In this document: in pieces, positions 26,054-35,115 of the stretch
Layout of the letters: each line of letters starts with the position of its first letter
How positions within the stretch are numbered: the first letter of the stretch is position 1
NCBI GenBank assembly: GCA_947462925.1
Contig: CANHQP010000013.1
Coordinates: 1 to 64,000 of the forward strand
Origin: Flavobacteriia bacterium
Lineage (GTDB): Bacteria; Bacteroidota; Bacteroidia; Flavobacteriales_D; Crocinitomicaceae
Direction: 5' to 3'
DNA length: 64,000 nt
Made by a program: the position numbers and the translations under genes
Notes under the pieces: generated by a model
The model's input: the letters and a program-made list of their open reading frames with translations, nothing else
The model's database searches: none
What the model was told of the DNA's origin: nothing

Positions 26054-29000
26054 TTAATATTCTTCAACTTGTACTATTTTTCCGAGGTGGTTAATGCGGA
26101 CTTTCAGAATGTTTTCAAGATTAGAGGGAGTTTGTATAAAATTATATATGATTTTTGATAATTCCTTTTTGTTTTTTAAGGTTTCACCAGAAATAGCTTG
26201 TGTTTCATAATGATGAGTAAACATGTAATTTTTTGAAGAGATTTTCTGAACTCTAAACAAATTAGGACTTATCAAATGATAATTATTCATATCCAATAAA
26301 TCAATTTCATTTGGTTTAAAACCTGTTTTTTCATTTGGAAAGACAAAATATTCATTTTGCTTTAGTGTAAATAAAAACGTCCATCCTTCACTACTTTTGA
26401 ATGTTTTATCCACCGCATTAAGTCCTTGATTTATTCTGATGACTGCTTCATAAAATGAAACAACTTTTTCTTGAAGATTTCCTTTTTCGTCCCTGTAAAT
26501 GGCAACGTGGTGATTGTTTCCAGTATTTACAAAATCAACCGCTTGTTTGTTGCCTTTTTTATCTAAAAGTAAATTTCCATTTTTATCTTTTTTGTCATGT
26601 AAAGCAACCGCATTGCTGATTCCAGAAATGGTAACTGTTTTTATAGAAATTCCTTTTTCTTCATTTAACCAAATGGGGAATTCATCTAAATTTGAAAATG
26701 CTTTCTTTGCGTCACCAAATTTTTGCAATCTATCTTCTAATACTTTGCGAATTTTTACATCAATAACTTTGTCAATTTTCAAATCTGGAGTGATAGGTTT
26801 TCGAATAGTATAAATAGTAATCTCATTAACAATCTTTACTTTTTCAGGAACGAATTGGGTTTTAGACTCGTTGATGTAAATTGGATTTTTTTCTAAGCTG
26901 TTTTTTCCAGAAAATGCTTTTTTAGGATCATTGTCGAATTCGTTAAGTCTTGCCAATAAGGCTTCTCTGTGAATCTTTTTTGCAACTTTAAGAATCATCT
27001 CCTCATTGAAATTACTTCCAACCTTTAAAATAGAAGTTTCATATTGCTTTATACTTCCATAAACCGTTTCTAAATGCAGTTGACCTCTTGGTGTGAGTGT
27101 AGTTTGAGCATTTTCATTCCCTTTAGTTTTGTTTTTATTTGGAGTAACCACTTTATTCTTTGCTTTGAAAGAAATCAATGTATTTTCAAGATGTTTCTTA
27201 GCTTCTGCACGAAATTTATTAAGTTCCATAGGAGGATTAAACCTTAATTTATTTCTTTCATCTTTGTAAAGTTCTTTCTTTTCTATGCCAATGACCTTAG
27301 AAAACTCTTTGCTGTTTTCATCTTTTCGAGCGTTTAAATGATTTAAGTACTGTACATGACTTGGTCGCGTAAATGCAACTGTTAATGCATCCATAGCATG
27401 ATGTCTATGGTCGTTTCTCTTTGTCCAATCTTCAATTCGAGGTAATTTTTTTCCTTCTCTGTTTGTCTCGAAATAAGTCAAACCTAGTTTTTCATACTTT
27501 TCCCAATTTAATTCTTGTAAAACATTGACCAATTGCCAATCTTCACGTAATCTGTTTGTTATACTTCCGGTAGTTGTATTGACAGTGCGGCAAACTTCAT
27601 AAAGCATTTCTCGTGCTTTTTTGGCTATGTATTGCGAATTTCTTAAATCTCTTTCAATAAAACCATCTTCAATTTCCTTAGATTTTTTGAGAAGTTTGTT
27701 CAATTTTCCTTTTTTGCCTTCGACATTTTTAAACAAATCTTCTACTCTTTGTTCATAGTCTGGCAAACTTTCTTCACCATATTTTTCAAGGATAAAATCA
27801 TAGGCAGTTTTATCTCCTTTTTCGATGTTAATACTTCTTAATTCAAGCGTTTTGTTGGAGAAAGAATCGTCAAACATTCTTGATTGTGGAATAATGTGTT
27901 CAATGTCAAAATCTTTTGAAAATAACTTGTCAGAAGAAATATATGTATTCGAGTACAAAGTTTTGTAGCCATTTGGTTCCAGTTCTTTGTAAAGTTTATA
28001 CCGTATCAAATCATTTTTGCTCACATATGATAAACCAAATTCATTTTTAAGAATTTGCTTAAATTTTTCATGTTCGGCAGTCGATCTATTTATTCCTTTA
28101 GTTGTTTCTTCTCGTTCTTTTGCACTTTTTTTCAATTCACGAGCCAACTCCAATCGAATTTCATCAGGTTTTCCGTACTCGTCAATAATTGCGTTTACAA
28201 CATGAATAGTTTGATTTAATATTTTTTCAACTACAGGATTTCTTAAACTGTTTTTGTCTAGAAGTGTTAATTTGTCCTTTAATTCCCTTGTAGCTAATTC
28301 TTCTTTATTCAACGATTTAGAATGGTTGTATCCAGCTTTAAAAGCTGCCTCACTATATTCAAAACCGTCTTTTAAATGAGGTAGAATTTTTGAAATTGCT
28401 TTAGAACTCAAACTGCCATAATCGGGTTCAAACGTAATATTTGCTAAAAGTGATGCAAATTCTTTTTCGAAACCAAATTTCTCGTTCAATTTGATTATCA
28501 AACTATCGTTTCCAGTATTGGAATTATCTCCTTCATAAGAATATAATAAATGCCAAAGCTGAAATGCTGCCTGTTTTTCAAAAGCTTTTCCCTCTAAATC
28601 GGCATTGAATCGTAAAATATCTGTATTTATCCCCAGTGTTTTGAAGACTTTTTCAACTAAATCAAGGATTTCGTTAGCCGACATTTTGGAAAATTCAAAC
28701 TCTCCATGTCCTGATAAATCAATGATTTTACTATAAATTTCAAATAGATTTGCATTTGTTCTGTTACCATCAATATCTTTAAAGTTTAAGTCTAGTTCTT
28801 TGTGATTTTGATAGAGTAACTTTAAAATTTCATCCTTTTTGAGTGATTTTTTAACGTTAAGTTCTGCAAACAAAATATTTTTACATTCCTCATCTAATCT
28901 CCATTTTAATCTGTCTTTTTTATGTAAAACTTCTAAGTCATTCAAGCGTTGCCAAATTCGAAATTCTTGAAATAATGGAGAAGATTTAGGAGTTACTTTA

Positions 29001-30208
29001 GGGCCAATTAATCTCATTTTAGGCTTTCCATCAATAGAAACTTCAATTTCTTTACTTTCAAGTTCGCAAGTACTAATCAAACTTTTTTGTGATTTCAATT
29101 TTCTTTGATAGAAAATGCAAATATCCTTTAATTCAGTTTTCAATTCATTTGAAAGTGAACTGTGATGTTTTGACTGTTCTTTCCAAATTGCATCAAACTC
29201 ATTTTCGTAATCTTTACGATAAAACACTTGCCCTTTCAATCGTGTATGGCGATTTTCTTGAATTTGACAGTACATGAATTGTCCAACAGTTTGTTTGTTG
29301 AAAAACAGTTCTTTACTACGGTCACTAATATCTCCTAAATATCCACTGGATTTATTGATATCGTTATTTATCTCTGTTAAAACATACGCAACTTCTTCTT
29401 TGGTCAATTGTTTTTGCAAGCCTTCATTGCGCCATTTATAAGCTTGTAATTTCTTTTCTTCTCTATTTCCTTTATTTTCTGCTGTGTTAAAATTATAAGT
29501 TGACCAAAAAATTGCGGAAGTTGCTCTTTGACCTTTGCCTTTTATTTTTTCTTTGAAATCTTCAGTTAAAATTTCAACGTGAAACTCTTTTTGGAAATCC
29601 CATATTTTATCAAACTCATTTTGTAAATCAGATCGATAAAAGTCAGGTAGATTTTTTTTGCCTTCATTTAAAAGTAATAAGCAATATTGACCTGGAGTTA
29701 GATTTTCTTCGTAAAGTTTTAAAGCAACTTCCATTCCGTCAATCAATTGTCCCTCATCTTCATTTTTTACTTTTCTACTACTTTTATATCCTCGTTTCTT
29801 ATTAATCGATAGTAAAACCCTTGCAAATTCTTCCTTTGATATTTTTTCAGTAACAGCTTTAGCTCTCAGCTCAAGTGTCTGATAAGTAGTGTTTTTACCT
29901 TCTTCTGAAAAATTTGATTCATTTGTAATAAATCCATTTTTCATCAGAACTTTAAGCAATACACTTCTTCGTAGTTTATAGCGTTGCAAATTTCTTCTTG
30001 CACTTCTGCTGTTTGTTCGGTCTTGGTTAGTTGTTATTGCCTTTCCTTTTTCAAAATTTCCAATTTCATCAGTGCTTAAAGGAATTACTCTAACACCTGT
30101 TCTGAGGATTTCAGATTCTTGATTATTTTTTTCAAGAACCAACGCCCAACCTATACTGGTGCTTCCTAAATCCAACCCCAAAATCACTTTCCCATTTTCA
30201 TTGCTCAT
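26054..30208 (-). CDS. cas9: type II-C CRISPR effector nuclease Cas9
   Basis: 1384 aa. RuvC-I LGLDLGSTSIGWA with Asp13; Arg-rich bridge helix about 64-92 (RTNSRSARRNLQRYKLRR); recognition lobe about 95-650; RuvC-II IRLELARELKK with Glu687; HNH DIEHIIPQS with His771 and a downstream Asn794; RuvC-III HHAMDALTVAF with His937 and Asp940; then a long C-terminal PAM-interacting region. All catalytic residues are intact. It cleaves DNA matched by the crRNA-tracrRNA pair. The size is that of the large Bacteroidota II-C Cas9 group; csn2 and cas4 are absent, supporting II-C. Upstream lies the HIRAN gene (93 bp away, same strand) and then the tracrRNA gene. PAM not readable. Confidence 0.98.
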   Translation of the reverse strand: MSNENGKVILGLDLGSTSIGWALVLEKNNQESEILRTGVRVIPLSTDEIGNFEKGKAITTNQDRTNSRSARRNLQRYKLRRSVLLKVLMKNGFITNESNFSEEGKNTTYQTLELRAKAVTEKISKEEFARVLLSINKKRGYKSSRKVKNEDEGQLIDGMEVALKLYEENLTPGQYCLLLLNEGKKNLPDFYRSDLQNEFDKIWDFQKEFHVEILTEDFKEKIKGKGQRATSAIFWSTYNFNTAENKGNREEKKLQAYKWRNEGLQKQLTKEEVAYVLTEINNDINKSSGYLGDISDRSKELFFNKQTVGQFMYCQIQENRHTRLKGQVFYRKDYENEFDAIWKEQSKHHSSLSNELKTELKDICIFYQRKLKSQKSLISTCELESKEIEVSIDGKPKMRLIGPKVTPKSSPLFQEFRIWQRLNDLEVLHKKDRLKWRLDEECKNILFAELNVKKSLKKDEILKLLYQNHKELDLNFKDIDGNRTNANLFEIYSKIIDLSGHGEFEFSKMSANEILDLVEKVFKTLGINTDILRFNADLEGKAFEKQAAFQLWHLLYSYEGDNSNTGNDSLIIKLNEKFGFEKEFASLLANITFEPDYGSLSSKAISKILPHLKDGFEYSEAAFKAGYNHSKSLNKEELATRELKDKLTLLDKNSLRNPVVEKILNQTIHVVNAIIDEYGKPDEIRLELARELKKSAKEREETTKGINRSTAEHEKFKQILKNEFGLSYVSKNDLIRYKLYKELEPNGYKTLYSNTYISSDKLFSKDFDIEHIIPQSRMFDDSFSNKTLELRSINIEKGDKTAYDFILEKYGEESLPDYEQRVEDLFKNVEGKKGKLNKLLKKSKEIEDGFIERDLRNSQYIAKKAREMLYEVCRTVNTTTGSITNRLREDWQLVNVLQELNWEKYEKLGLTYFETNREGKKLPRIEDWTKRNDHRHHAMDALTVAFTRPSHVQYLNHLNARKDENSKEFSKVIGIEKKELYKDERNKLRFNPPMELNKFRAEAKKHLENTLISFKAKNKVVTPNKNKTKGNENAQTTLTPRGQLHLETVYGSIKQYETSILKVGSNFNEEMILKVAKKIHREALLARLNEFDNDPKKAFSGKNSLEKNPIYINESKTQFVPEKVKIVNEITIYTIRKPITPDLKIDKVIDVKIRKVLEDRLQKFGDAKKAFSNLDEFPIWLNEEKGISIKTVTISGISNAVALHDKKDKNGNLLLDKKGNKQAVDFVNTGNNHHVAIYRDEKGNLQEKVVSFYEAVIRINQGLNAVDKTFKSSEGWTFLFTLKQNEYFVFPNEKTGFKPNEIDLLDMNNYHLISPNLFRVQKISSKNYMFTHHYETQAISGETLKNKKELSKIIYNFIQTPSNLENILKVRINHLGKIVQVEEY

Positions 30209-30301
30209 CGTAATATAAATTAAGTTGCTTAAAACTAATTAAAATATTCAATTTGATTTCTTTCCGTTAAAATTTGTTTGAAATTCTATCAAATAGTGAA
30301 T

Positions 30302-31246
30302 TCATTTCCTGTTTTTCAATTTGTTCGTCGGGGCAAAGCCCAACTTTTTTAATCGAGAAATTGTATTGCTTTTATCCTCAAAAACAACTTCAAAATAAGG
30401 CAAACCATATTCTCCCACCACTGGCTTAATGCCTGTAGCTATAAAATTGTTGTCCATTAGTTTATTGATATCAAATACAAAAAACCTTTCTTGCTTGCGA
30501 TATTCCTTCTTTTGGTTGTAATAGAAATTGATTTTTTCCATCAAAAGATCTTCTTCCTGCTGGGAGATAAAAGGTATTATGGTTTGCATCGTGTCTACCG
30601 AATTCAGTTCTTTTTCAAATTCATCAATTGAATCAAGTGAATAGTAAACAAGTGAAGCTTCCTCATATTCATTTGATTTAGACCATTTTTTTTCAAAATA
30701 AATATCGGCTTTAATTCTCGGAAGCGATTCACTTTCATAGTTACCAATTGTGGAAATTCTCGTCAAAGTATCATCCTCTGATTTCAAAGAATAATATTTT
30801 GGCGTTTTCAACGCGGCATACGGTTCGGTTTTTTTCCAATCCTCGTTGTTTTTTATTTCTTTCAAAGCATAAATAGCCACTCTAATTTGTTCCCAATGGT
30901 CTGCTTCAGGTTCGATATTTGTAATTTCAGCGTGAAATTCTAATAAATCAGTATCCATTAAAATACTGATAGTTTTGTTGCTTTCTCTGGGTACAAATCC
31001 AATTTTCTTTTTGTTGAAATACAAAGCTATGGCACGCTTATCAACAGGGTTTTTTGGCTCGCGAACTAATTCAATCAATCCACTTTTATTGATTTCATCA
31101 ATGCACTTTGGACCTTCATAGTATTGAAATCCTCGCACAAAGAATTGCTTTAAATATACTTTTTCGTATTGTTTTATTTCGAGATTAGAAATATTGGTCA
31201 AACCATAAATTCCAACTAAACTTTTTACAAACTCTATTCGGTTCAT
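30302..31246 (-). CDS. HIRAN domain-containing protein of the CRISPR-Cas locus
   Basis: 314 aa. Residues ~34-130 match the HIRAN domain: FFVRGFQYYEG (35-45), LVREPKNPVDKRAIAL (60-75) and KIGFVPRESN (81-90), followed by a helix and a strand. HIRAN is known from HLTF/Rad5-type proteins, where it binds the 3' end of single-stranded DNA; stand-alone bacterial HIRAN proteins are poorly studied. The C-terminal ~180 residues are charged and unassigned, with no nuclease or helicase motif. The gene sits between tracrRNA and cas9, on the cas9 strand, 93 bp from cas9, with an exact -7 box 12 nt upstream. A role in adaptation or in handling Cas9 products is inference from location. Confidence 0.8.
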   Translation of the reverse strand: MNRIEFVKSLVGIYGLTNISNLEIKQYEKVYLKQFFVRGFQYYEGPKCIDEINKSGLIELVREPKNPVDKRAIALYFNKKKIGFVPRESNKTISILMDTDLLEFHAEITNIEPEADHWEQIRVAIYALKEIKNNEDWKKTEPYAALKTPKYYSLKSEDDTLTRISTIGNYESESLPRIKADIYFEKKWSKSNEYEEASLVYYSLDSIDEFEKELNSVDTMQTIIPFISQQEEDLLMEKINFYYNQKKEYRKQERFFVFDINKLMDNNFIATGIKPVVGEYGLPYFEVVFEDKSNTISRLKKLGFAPTNKLKNRK

Positions 31247-31263
31247 TTATCAAAATTTTACAC

Positions 31264-31271
31264 AAACGTAG
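31264..31271 (-). promoter_or_regulatory. -7 element of the HIRAN (and possibly cas9) transcript
   Basis: Minus-strand TACGTTTG, exact TAnnTTTG, ending 17 nt before the ATG at 31246. No TTG at the -33 distance. It is divergent from the tracrRNA promoter about 90 bp away. Confidence 0.5.
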
Positions 31272-31340
31272 TTTGAGACATCGTAATCTATGTACGTTCT
31301 TCATAATCCGTAGAAAATATTTTTTTTTCGTCTGATTTAT

Positions 31341-31370
31341 TTGTTTACATGAAATTAATTAATAAGTTTG
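31341..31370 (+). promoter_or_regulatory. promoter of tracrRNA
   Basis: TTG (31341-31343), 19 nt, TAAGTTTG (31363-31370). Complete consensus match. The predicted start, about 5 nt downstream, coincides with the first base of the anti-repeat. Confidence 0.88.
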
Positions 31371-31374
31371 TGTC

Positions 31375-31462
31375 AGAACTTTTGAAGCAAATCACAATAA
31401 GGATTATTCCGTTGTGAAAACATTTGGGTCGCCTCTTGTCCATAATCAGGAGGCTTTTTTTT
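31375..31462 (+). ncRNA. tracrRNA of the type II-C system
   Basis: The anti-repeat at 31375-31397 (agaacttttgaagcaaatca then caa) is complementary to repeat positions 2-25, with one unpaired repeat U. It is followed by a taaggattattccgttgtg segment, a tail known from Bacteroidota tracrRNAs that can fold as a small hairpin, and a terminator hairpin (31431-31438 with 31447-31454, 8 bp) plus eight T. Length about 88 nt. It pairs with pre-crRNA for processing and loads onto Cas9. It lies divergent from the HIRAN gene and about 6.8 kb from the array. Confidence 0.93.
31431..31462 (+). terminator. terminator of tracrRNA
   Basis: 8-bp stem gcctcttg/caggaggc (31431-31438, 31447-31454; one wobble), 8-nt loop, then eight T. 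Confidence 0.9.
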
Positions 31463-31685
31463 GCCCTACTTTTTTGTAAATGCTTTACTAACATAAAATT
31501 TAGCATCCAATTCATTTATTTCGGCGCATTTACAAGTTTACCTCGTCTTTTTTTGCATTTGCTTCAAAGTCAATTAATGACATTAAGTAAAAGTGAACCA
31601 GTAAGTTTGGAGCAATTTTAATCGGTTATCAGGTGGCTTTTTATTTTTGTGACTATGCGCTCGGAATTTATTTTTTCAAAACAAA

Positions 31686-31715
31686 AAAGCCCAAATCAAT
31701 TAAGAAATGGGCTTT
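31686..31715 (-). terminator. terminator of the LolA-like gene
   Basis: 8-bp stem (31686-31693 with 31708-31715); the A run at 31683-31688 gives U on the minus strand. The rest of 31463-31680 shows no convincing gene. Confidence 0.7.
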
Positions 31716-31734
31716 AAGAAAATGTGCTAATGTT

Positions 31735-32367
31735 TTAATCTTTGATCAAACTATAACCAGGATATTTTTTTGAATCATAAACAAATTTAGTATCTTCTAC
31801 CGTTGGATTAGAAGTGAATTTTGTCAAGGAATAAGTCATTGTTGTCCCATTTTTGGCCTTCATAACTGCCTTCTTCAATTCGTTATCCGCTTTTGAAATG
31901 TATAGAATGATTGTATGGTAGTCAACTTTGCCTGGGTTTTTCGGCACCAATTTGATGACTGAAACTGTTTCTCCACCCAAGGTTTCCTCTTTTTCGAAGG
32001 CGTTTTTAAAATCTTTTTCCCAAATTGTCATCAATTTTTTAGGGTTGATTGATTGTTCATCGCCACCGCTAGCGTCGGATTCATAAACCGATTTTTCTTC
32101 TTTTACAATAGTCCAAGTCTTTAGACCATTAGAAATAATTGTGTTGTCGCCATAAGAAGCGCAGAATTTGTCTCCTTTTACCCAACCTTTTCCAATTTCA
32201 CTTTCGTTAGCACCTGCCGAGTTTTTGATACTTGCACTAAATTCGATGTAGAAAGCTTTTAAACCTTTCATTTTTGCTGACAGTTTATCCAAAATCGCTT
32301 GAGATTTAGAATCTTGCGCTGATACTGTCAAAGTAATAATGCTGAATGCAATTAATAGAAATTTCAT
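31735..32367 (-). CDS. LolA-like outer-membrane lipoprotein carrier
   Basis: 210 aa from the ATG at 32367, giving a clean signal peptide (MKFLLIAFSIITLTVSAQ). A 40-residue upstream extension is hydrophobic, non-conserved-looking and rejected. The mature protein fits the LolA fold: an unclosed beta-barrel that ferries lipoproteins across the periplasm (AILDKLSAKMKGLKAFYIEF at the start, GKGWVKGDKFCASYGDNTIISNG in the middle). The usual partner transporter is not nearby. Divergent from holA. Confidence 0.85.
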   Translation of the reverse strand: MKFLLIAFSIITLTVSAQDSKSQAILDKLSAKMKGLKAFYIEFSASIKNSAGANESEIGKGWVKGDKFCASYGDNTIISNGLKTWTIVKEEKSVYESDASGGDEQSINPKKLMTIWEKDFKNAFEKEETLGGETVSVIKLVPKNPGKVDYHTIILYISKADNELKKAVMKAKNGTTMTYSLTKFTSNPTVEDTKFVYDSKKYPGYSLIKD

Positions 32368-32518
32368 TTTGTTTTTATTTTCTGTGCAAATATCAGAAAT
32401 TGTGCCAAATAAATTTAAGATATTTTTCAATAAATTAGCTAGCAGACAAAAAAGCGCATCAAAAATTAGAAAATTAAAAGTTTTCAATAAAAAACATGTC
32501 TATCTTTTACTAGTTTAT

Positions 32519-32526
32519 TACCTTTG
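32519..32526 (+). promoter_or_regulatory. -7 element immediately before holA
   Basis: TACCTTTG, exact consensus, ends 4 nt before the ATG. The predicted start of transcription would fall on the ATG, implying a leaderless mRNA. Confidence 0.5.
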
Positions 32527-32530
32527 AAAT

Positions 32531-33529
32531 ATGGATCATAAATCAATAATTCAAGACATCAAAAATAAAAATTTTAAGTCTGTTTACCTCTTGCATGGTG
32601 AAGAGCCTTATTACATAGATTTGATCTCAAAATCAATTATTGACAATGCGTTGGAAGAACATGAAAGAGATTTCAACCAAATGATTTGTTATGGTGCAGA
32701 TTCAGATGTGCAGTCAATTATTTCTGAAGCCAAAGGTTATCCGCTCATGGCCCAAAGAAGATTGGTTGTTATTAGAGAAGCACAAGGTTTGAAAGACATA
32801 GAATTGTTGGAGAAGTATTGTGCAAATCCTGAACCAACAACGGTTTTAGTGATTTTGTACAAGTATAAAAAATTCGATTCTCGAAAAAAAATCTTTAAAG
32901 AAATCTCCAAAAATGGCTTGACATTTAGTTCAGATAAAATCAGAGATTACCAATTAGTAGATTGGATAAATAATTATTTGAAAACAACGGAGTATGCGAT
33001 TACTCCAAAAGCCTCAACCTTATTGGCAGATTTTTTGGGTAACGATTTGAGCAAAATCACGAATGAATTAGATAAATTGGCATTACTTCTTCAAAAGGGA
33101 ACTACAATAAATGAAGTGCATATTGAGGAGAACATTGGGATTTCTAAGGATTATAATGTTTATGAATTGACCAATGCGATTGCCGTTAGAGATGTGCACA
33201 AAGCACTAACTATTGTAAATTACTTTGAACATAATCCAAAATCAGGTGAACTAGTACTTGTGATTGGTAATATTTTTACTTTTTTCTTCAAATTGATGCG
33301 TATTCATTTTGCAAATAACAAATCGAATGAGGCAATTAGTCAATTACTAAAAATTCATCCATTTGCAGTGAAAGAATTATTGAATGCGAGTAAAATCTAT
33401 CCACCAAAAATGATTTCGAGAAATATTTCTTATTTACATGAATATGATTTAAAATCGAAAGGTTTAAACAATGATTCTTTTTCCAAGGCAGATTTAATGA
33501 AAGAGTTGATTTATAAAATTATGCATTGA
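32531..33529 (+). CDS. holA: DNA polymerase III subunit delta
   Basis: 332 aa, cytoplasmic. The delta subunit opens the beta clamp during clamp loading. N-terminal signature FKSVYLLHGEEPYYIDLISKSI (about 16-37), a degenerate AAA+ domain without a functional Walker A, as expected for delta, the middle LADFLGNDLSKITNELDKL stretch (about 163-181), and a C-terminal helical collar domain. It is followed one base later by rsmE and then DUF4159, a three-gene run. The start codon lies 4 nt after an exact -7 element. Confidence 0.92.
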   Translation: MDHKSIIQDIKNKNFKSVYLLHGEEPYYIDLISKSIIDNALEEHERDFNQMICYGADSDVQSIISEAKGYPLMAQRRLVVIREAQGLKDIELLEKYCANPEPTTVLVILYKYKKFDSRKKIFKEISKNGLTFSSDKIRDYQLVDWINNYLKTTEYAITPKASTLLADFLGNDLSKITNELDKLALLLQKGTTINEVHIEENIGISKDYNVYELTNAIAVRDVHKALTIVNYFEHNPKSGELVLVIGNIFTFFFKLMRIHFANNKSNEAISQLLKIHPFAVKELLNASKIYPPKMISRNISYLHEYDLKSKGLNNDSFSKADLMKELIYKIMH

Positions 33530-33530
33530 A

Positions 33531-34223
33531 ATGAATCTATTTTATATCCCCACAATCAGTTCTGAGTCAGTTCGAGTGACACTTTCTGAAGAAGAATCCA
33601 AACATGCATGCCGTGTTTTGAGATTAAAAAGTAAAGATTTGATTACACTTCTAGATGGAGTAGGAGGTACTTATTTGGCTGAGATCGATGATGCTAATCC
33701 CAAACATTGTACTGTGGTGATTTTAAAATATGATTTTGAACCGAAAAGTTTAAAGAACATTCATATTGCGATTGCACCAACCAAAAATATTGATAGAATT
33801 GAATGGTTTTTGGAGAAAACTACGGAATTAGGAATTGATGAAATTACGCTTTTACTTTGCAAAAACAGTGAACGAAAGCAAATCAAAGAAGATCGATTGG
33901 AGAAAATTTTGGTTTCAGCTATGAAACAATCCAAAAGGACTCATTTACCAAAGTTAAATACATTAATTTCCTTTAAGGAATTCATAATAAAGCATCCTCA
34001 TGCGGCCTTAGCGCATTGTTTTGAAAATGATAAAACGACATTGAAGGATGTTTTTAGACCAAATGATTATCCCATTTTAATCGGACCTGAAGGTGATTTT
34101 TCTTTGGATGAAATCGAAACAGCTCAAAAAGCTGGATATGATTTTGTAACTTTAGGGAAAAATAGATTGAGAACAGAAACTGCTGGACTATATGCTTGCA
34201 TGCAATGTTTATTAATTGATTAA
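33531..34223 (+). CDS. rsmE: 16S rRNA (uracil(1498)-N(3))-methyltransferase
   Basis: 230 aa. N-terminal PUA-like RNA-binding domain (1-70, HACRVLRLKSKD) and a C-terminal SPOUT knot domain with the SAM-binding motifs LIGPEGDFSLDEIE (about 184-197) and TLGKNRLRTETAG (about 205-217). It methylates U1498 of 16S rRNA. It starts one base after the holA stop and is followed closely by the DUF4159 gene. Confidence 0.94.
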   Translation: MNLFYIPTISSESVRVTLSEEESKHACRVLRLKSKDLITLLDGVGGTYLAEIDDANPKHCTVVILKYDFEPKSLKNIHIAIAPTKNIDRIEWFLEKTTELGIDEITLLLCKNSERKQIKEDRLEKILVSAMKQSKRTHLPKLNTLISFKEFIIKHPHAALAHCFENDKTTLKDVFRPNDYPILIGPEGDFSLDEIETAQKAGYDFVTLGKNRLRTETAGLYACMQCLLID

Positions 34224-34233
34224 TTCATTATTT

Positions 34234-34884
34234 ATGTTGAAAAATTGGTTGTTCTTTTTTAGCTTTTTAATCGGTGCTTTCTCGTTTGCCCAAGGAACTT
34301 ATCAATTGGCAGTTTTGAAATATAATGGCGGTGGCGATTATTATGCGAATCCAACATCATTGCCAAATCTAATCTCCTTTTGTAATCAAAATCTTTCTAC
34401 TAATATCAGCAAAGACGTTCCTTATGTTGAAGCAGGAAGCAATGATATTTTCAATTTTCCTTTTGTGCACATGACAGGACATGGAAATGTTGTTTTCTCC
34501 AATGCAGAAGTGGAAAATCTCAGAACTTATTTATTAGGAGGTGGATTTTTACACATCGATGATAATTATGGGATGGATGAATTTATTCGGGTAGAATTGA
34601 AAAAGATTTTTCCTAATCAAGAATTGGTTGAATTGCCTAGTAACCATCCTATTTTTCACCAGAAATATAACTTCAATGGTTTGCCAAAGATTCATGAACA
34701 TGATGACAAACGATCGCAAGCTTTTGGGATAATTGTTGAAGGCAGATTAGTGTGTTTATATACTTTTGAAACTGATTTAGGTGATGGTTGGGAAGACCAA
34801 GCTGTTCACAATGATCCAACCGAGAAAAGATTACAAGCATTACAAATGGGTGCGAATATTTTGATGTATACTTTTTTGAAGTAA
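34234..34884 (+). CDS. DUF4159 domain-containing exported protein
   Basis: 216 aa from the ATG at 34234 (MLKNWLFFFSFLIGAFSFAQ signal peptide); a TTG 18 nt earlier overlaps rsmE and is not needed. The mature part is a single DUF4159 domain, a class I glutamine-amidotransferase-like fold without clear catalytic Cys: FVHMTGHGNV, LLGGGFLHIDDNYGMDEFIR, LPSNHPIFH. In Bacteroidota this domain is often linked to envelope or BatA-type loci. Function unknown. Third gene of the holA-rsmE run. Confidence 0.85.
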   Translation: MLKNWLFFFSFLIGAFSFAQGTYQLAVLKYNGGGDYYANPTSLPNLISFCNQNLSTNISKDVPYVEAGSNDIFNFPFVHMTGHGNVVFSNAEVENLRTYLLGGGFLHIDDNYGMDEFIRVELKKIFPNQELVELPSNHPIFHQKYNFNGLPKIHEHDDKRSQAFGIIVEGRLVCLYTFETDLGDGWEDQAVHNDPTEKRLQALQMGANILMYTFLK

Positions 34885-34935
34885 AATCCTTTTTTTGTCG
34901 AAACAGATTTCATTTTCCATGTATTTACAGGTGGC

Positions 34936-34965
34936 TAAGTGATTCTAACGGATAAAAAACACTTA
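34936..34965 (+). repeat. direct repeat copy 1 with inverted ends
   Basis: 30 nt, taagtgattctaacggataa through cactta. Its ends taagtg/cactta are inverted repeats. A near-identical copy, one A shorter, lies at 35116-35144. The flanks ggctaa/ttagcc extend the symmetry of this copy only. Confidence 0.7.
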
Positions 34966-35115
34966 ATCGTTTTAGCCAATTTTTGTGCATTTTATTCATT
35001 GTATTTGGGTTGTAATCCAAATTATCATTTCAAATTATGTCGGTAACAACTTCGTCGCTTTTGAGTTATAATGAATGCTGAACAAACATCCGAAACGTTA
35101 GATTTTATTGGCACG

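Noticed and set aside
31424-31621. Small plus-strand reading frame over the tracrRNA terminator
   Set aside because: It begins inside the terminator hairpin, has no homology or start signals and shows low-complexity hydrophobic composition.
31463-31734. Possible duplicate of the tRNA-His 3' end marking an integrated island
   Set aside because: No stretch resembling the last 20 bases of the tRNA was found there.
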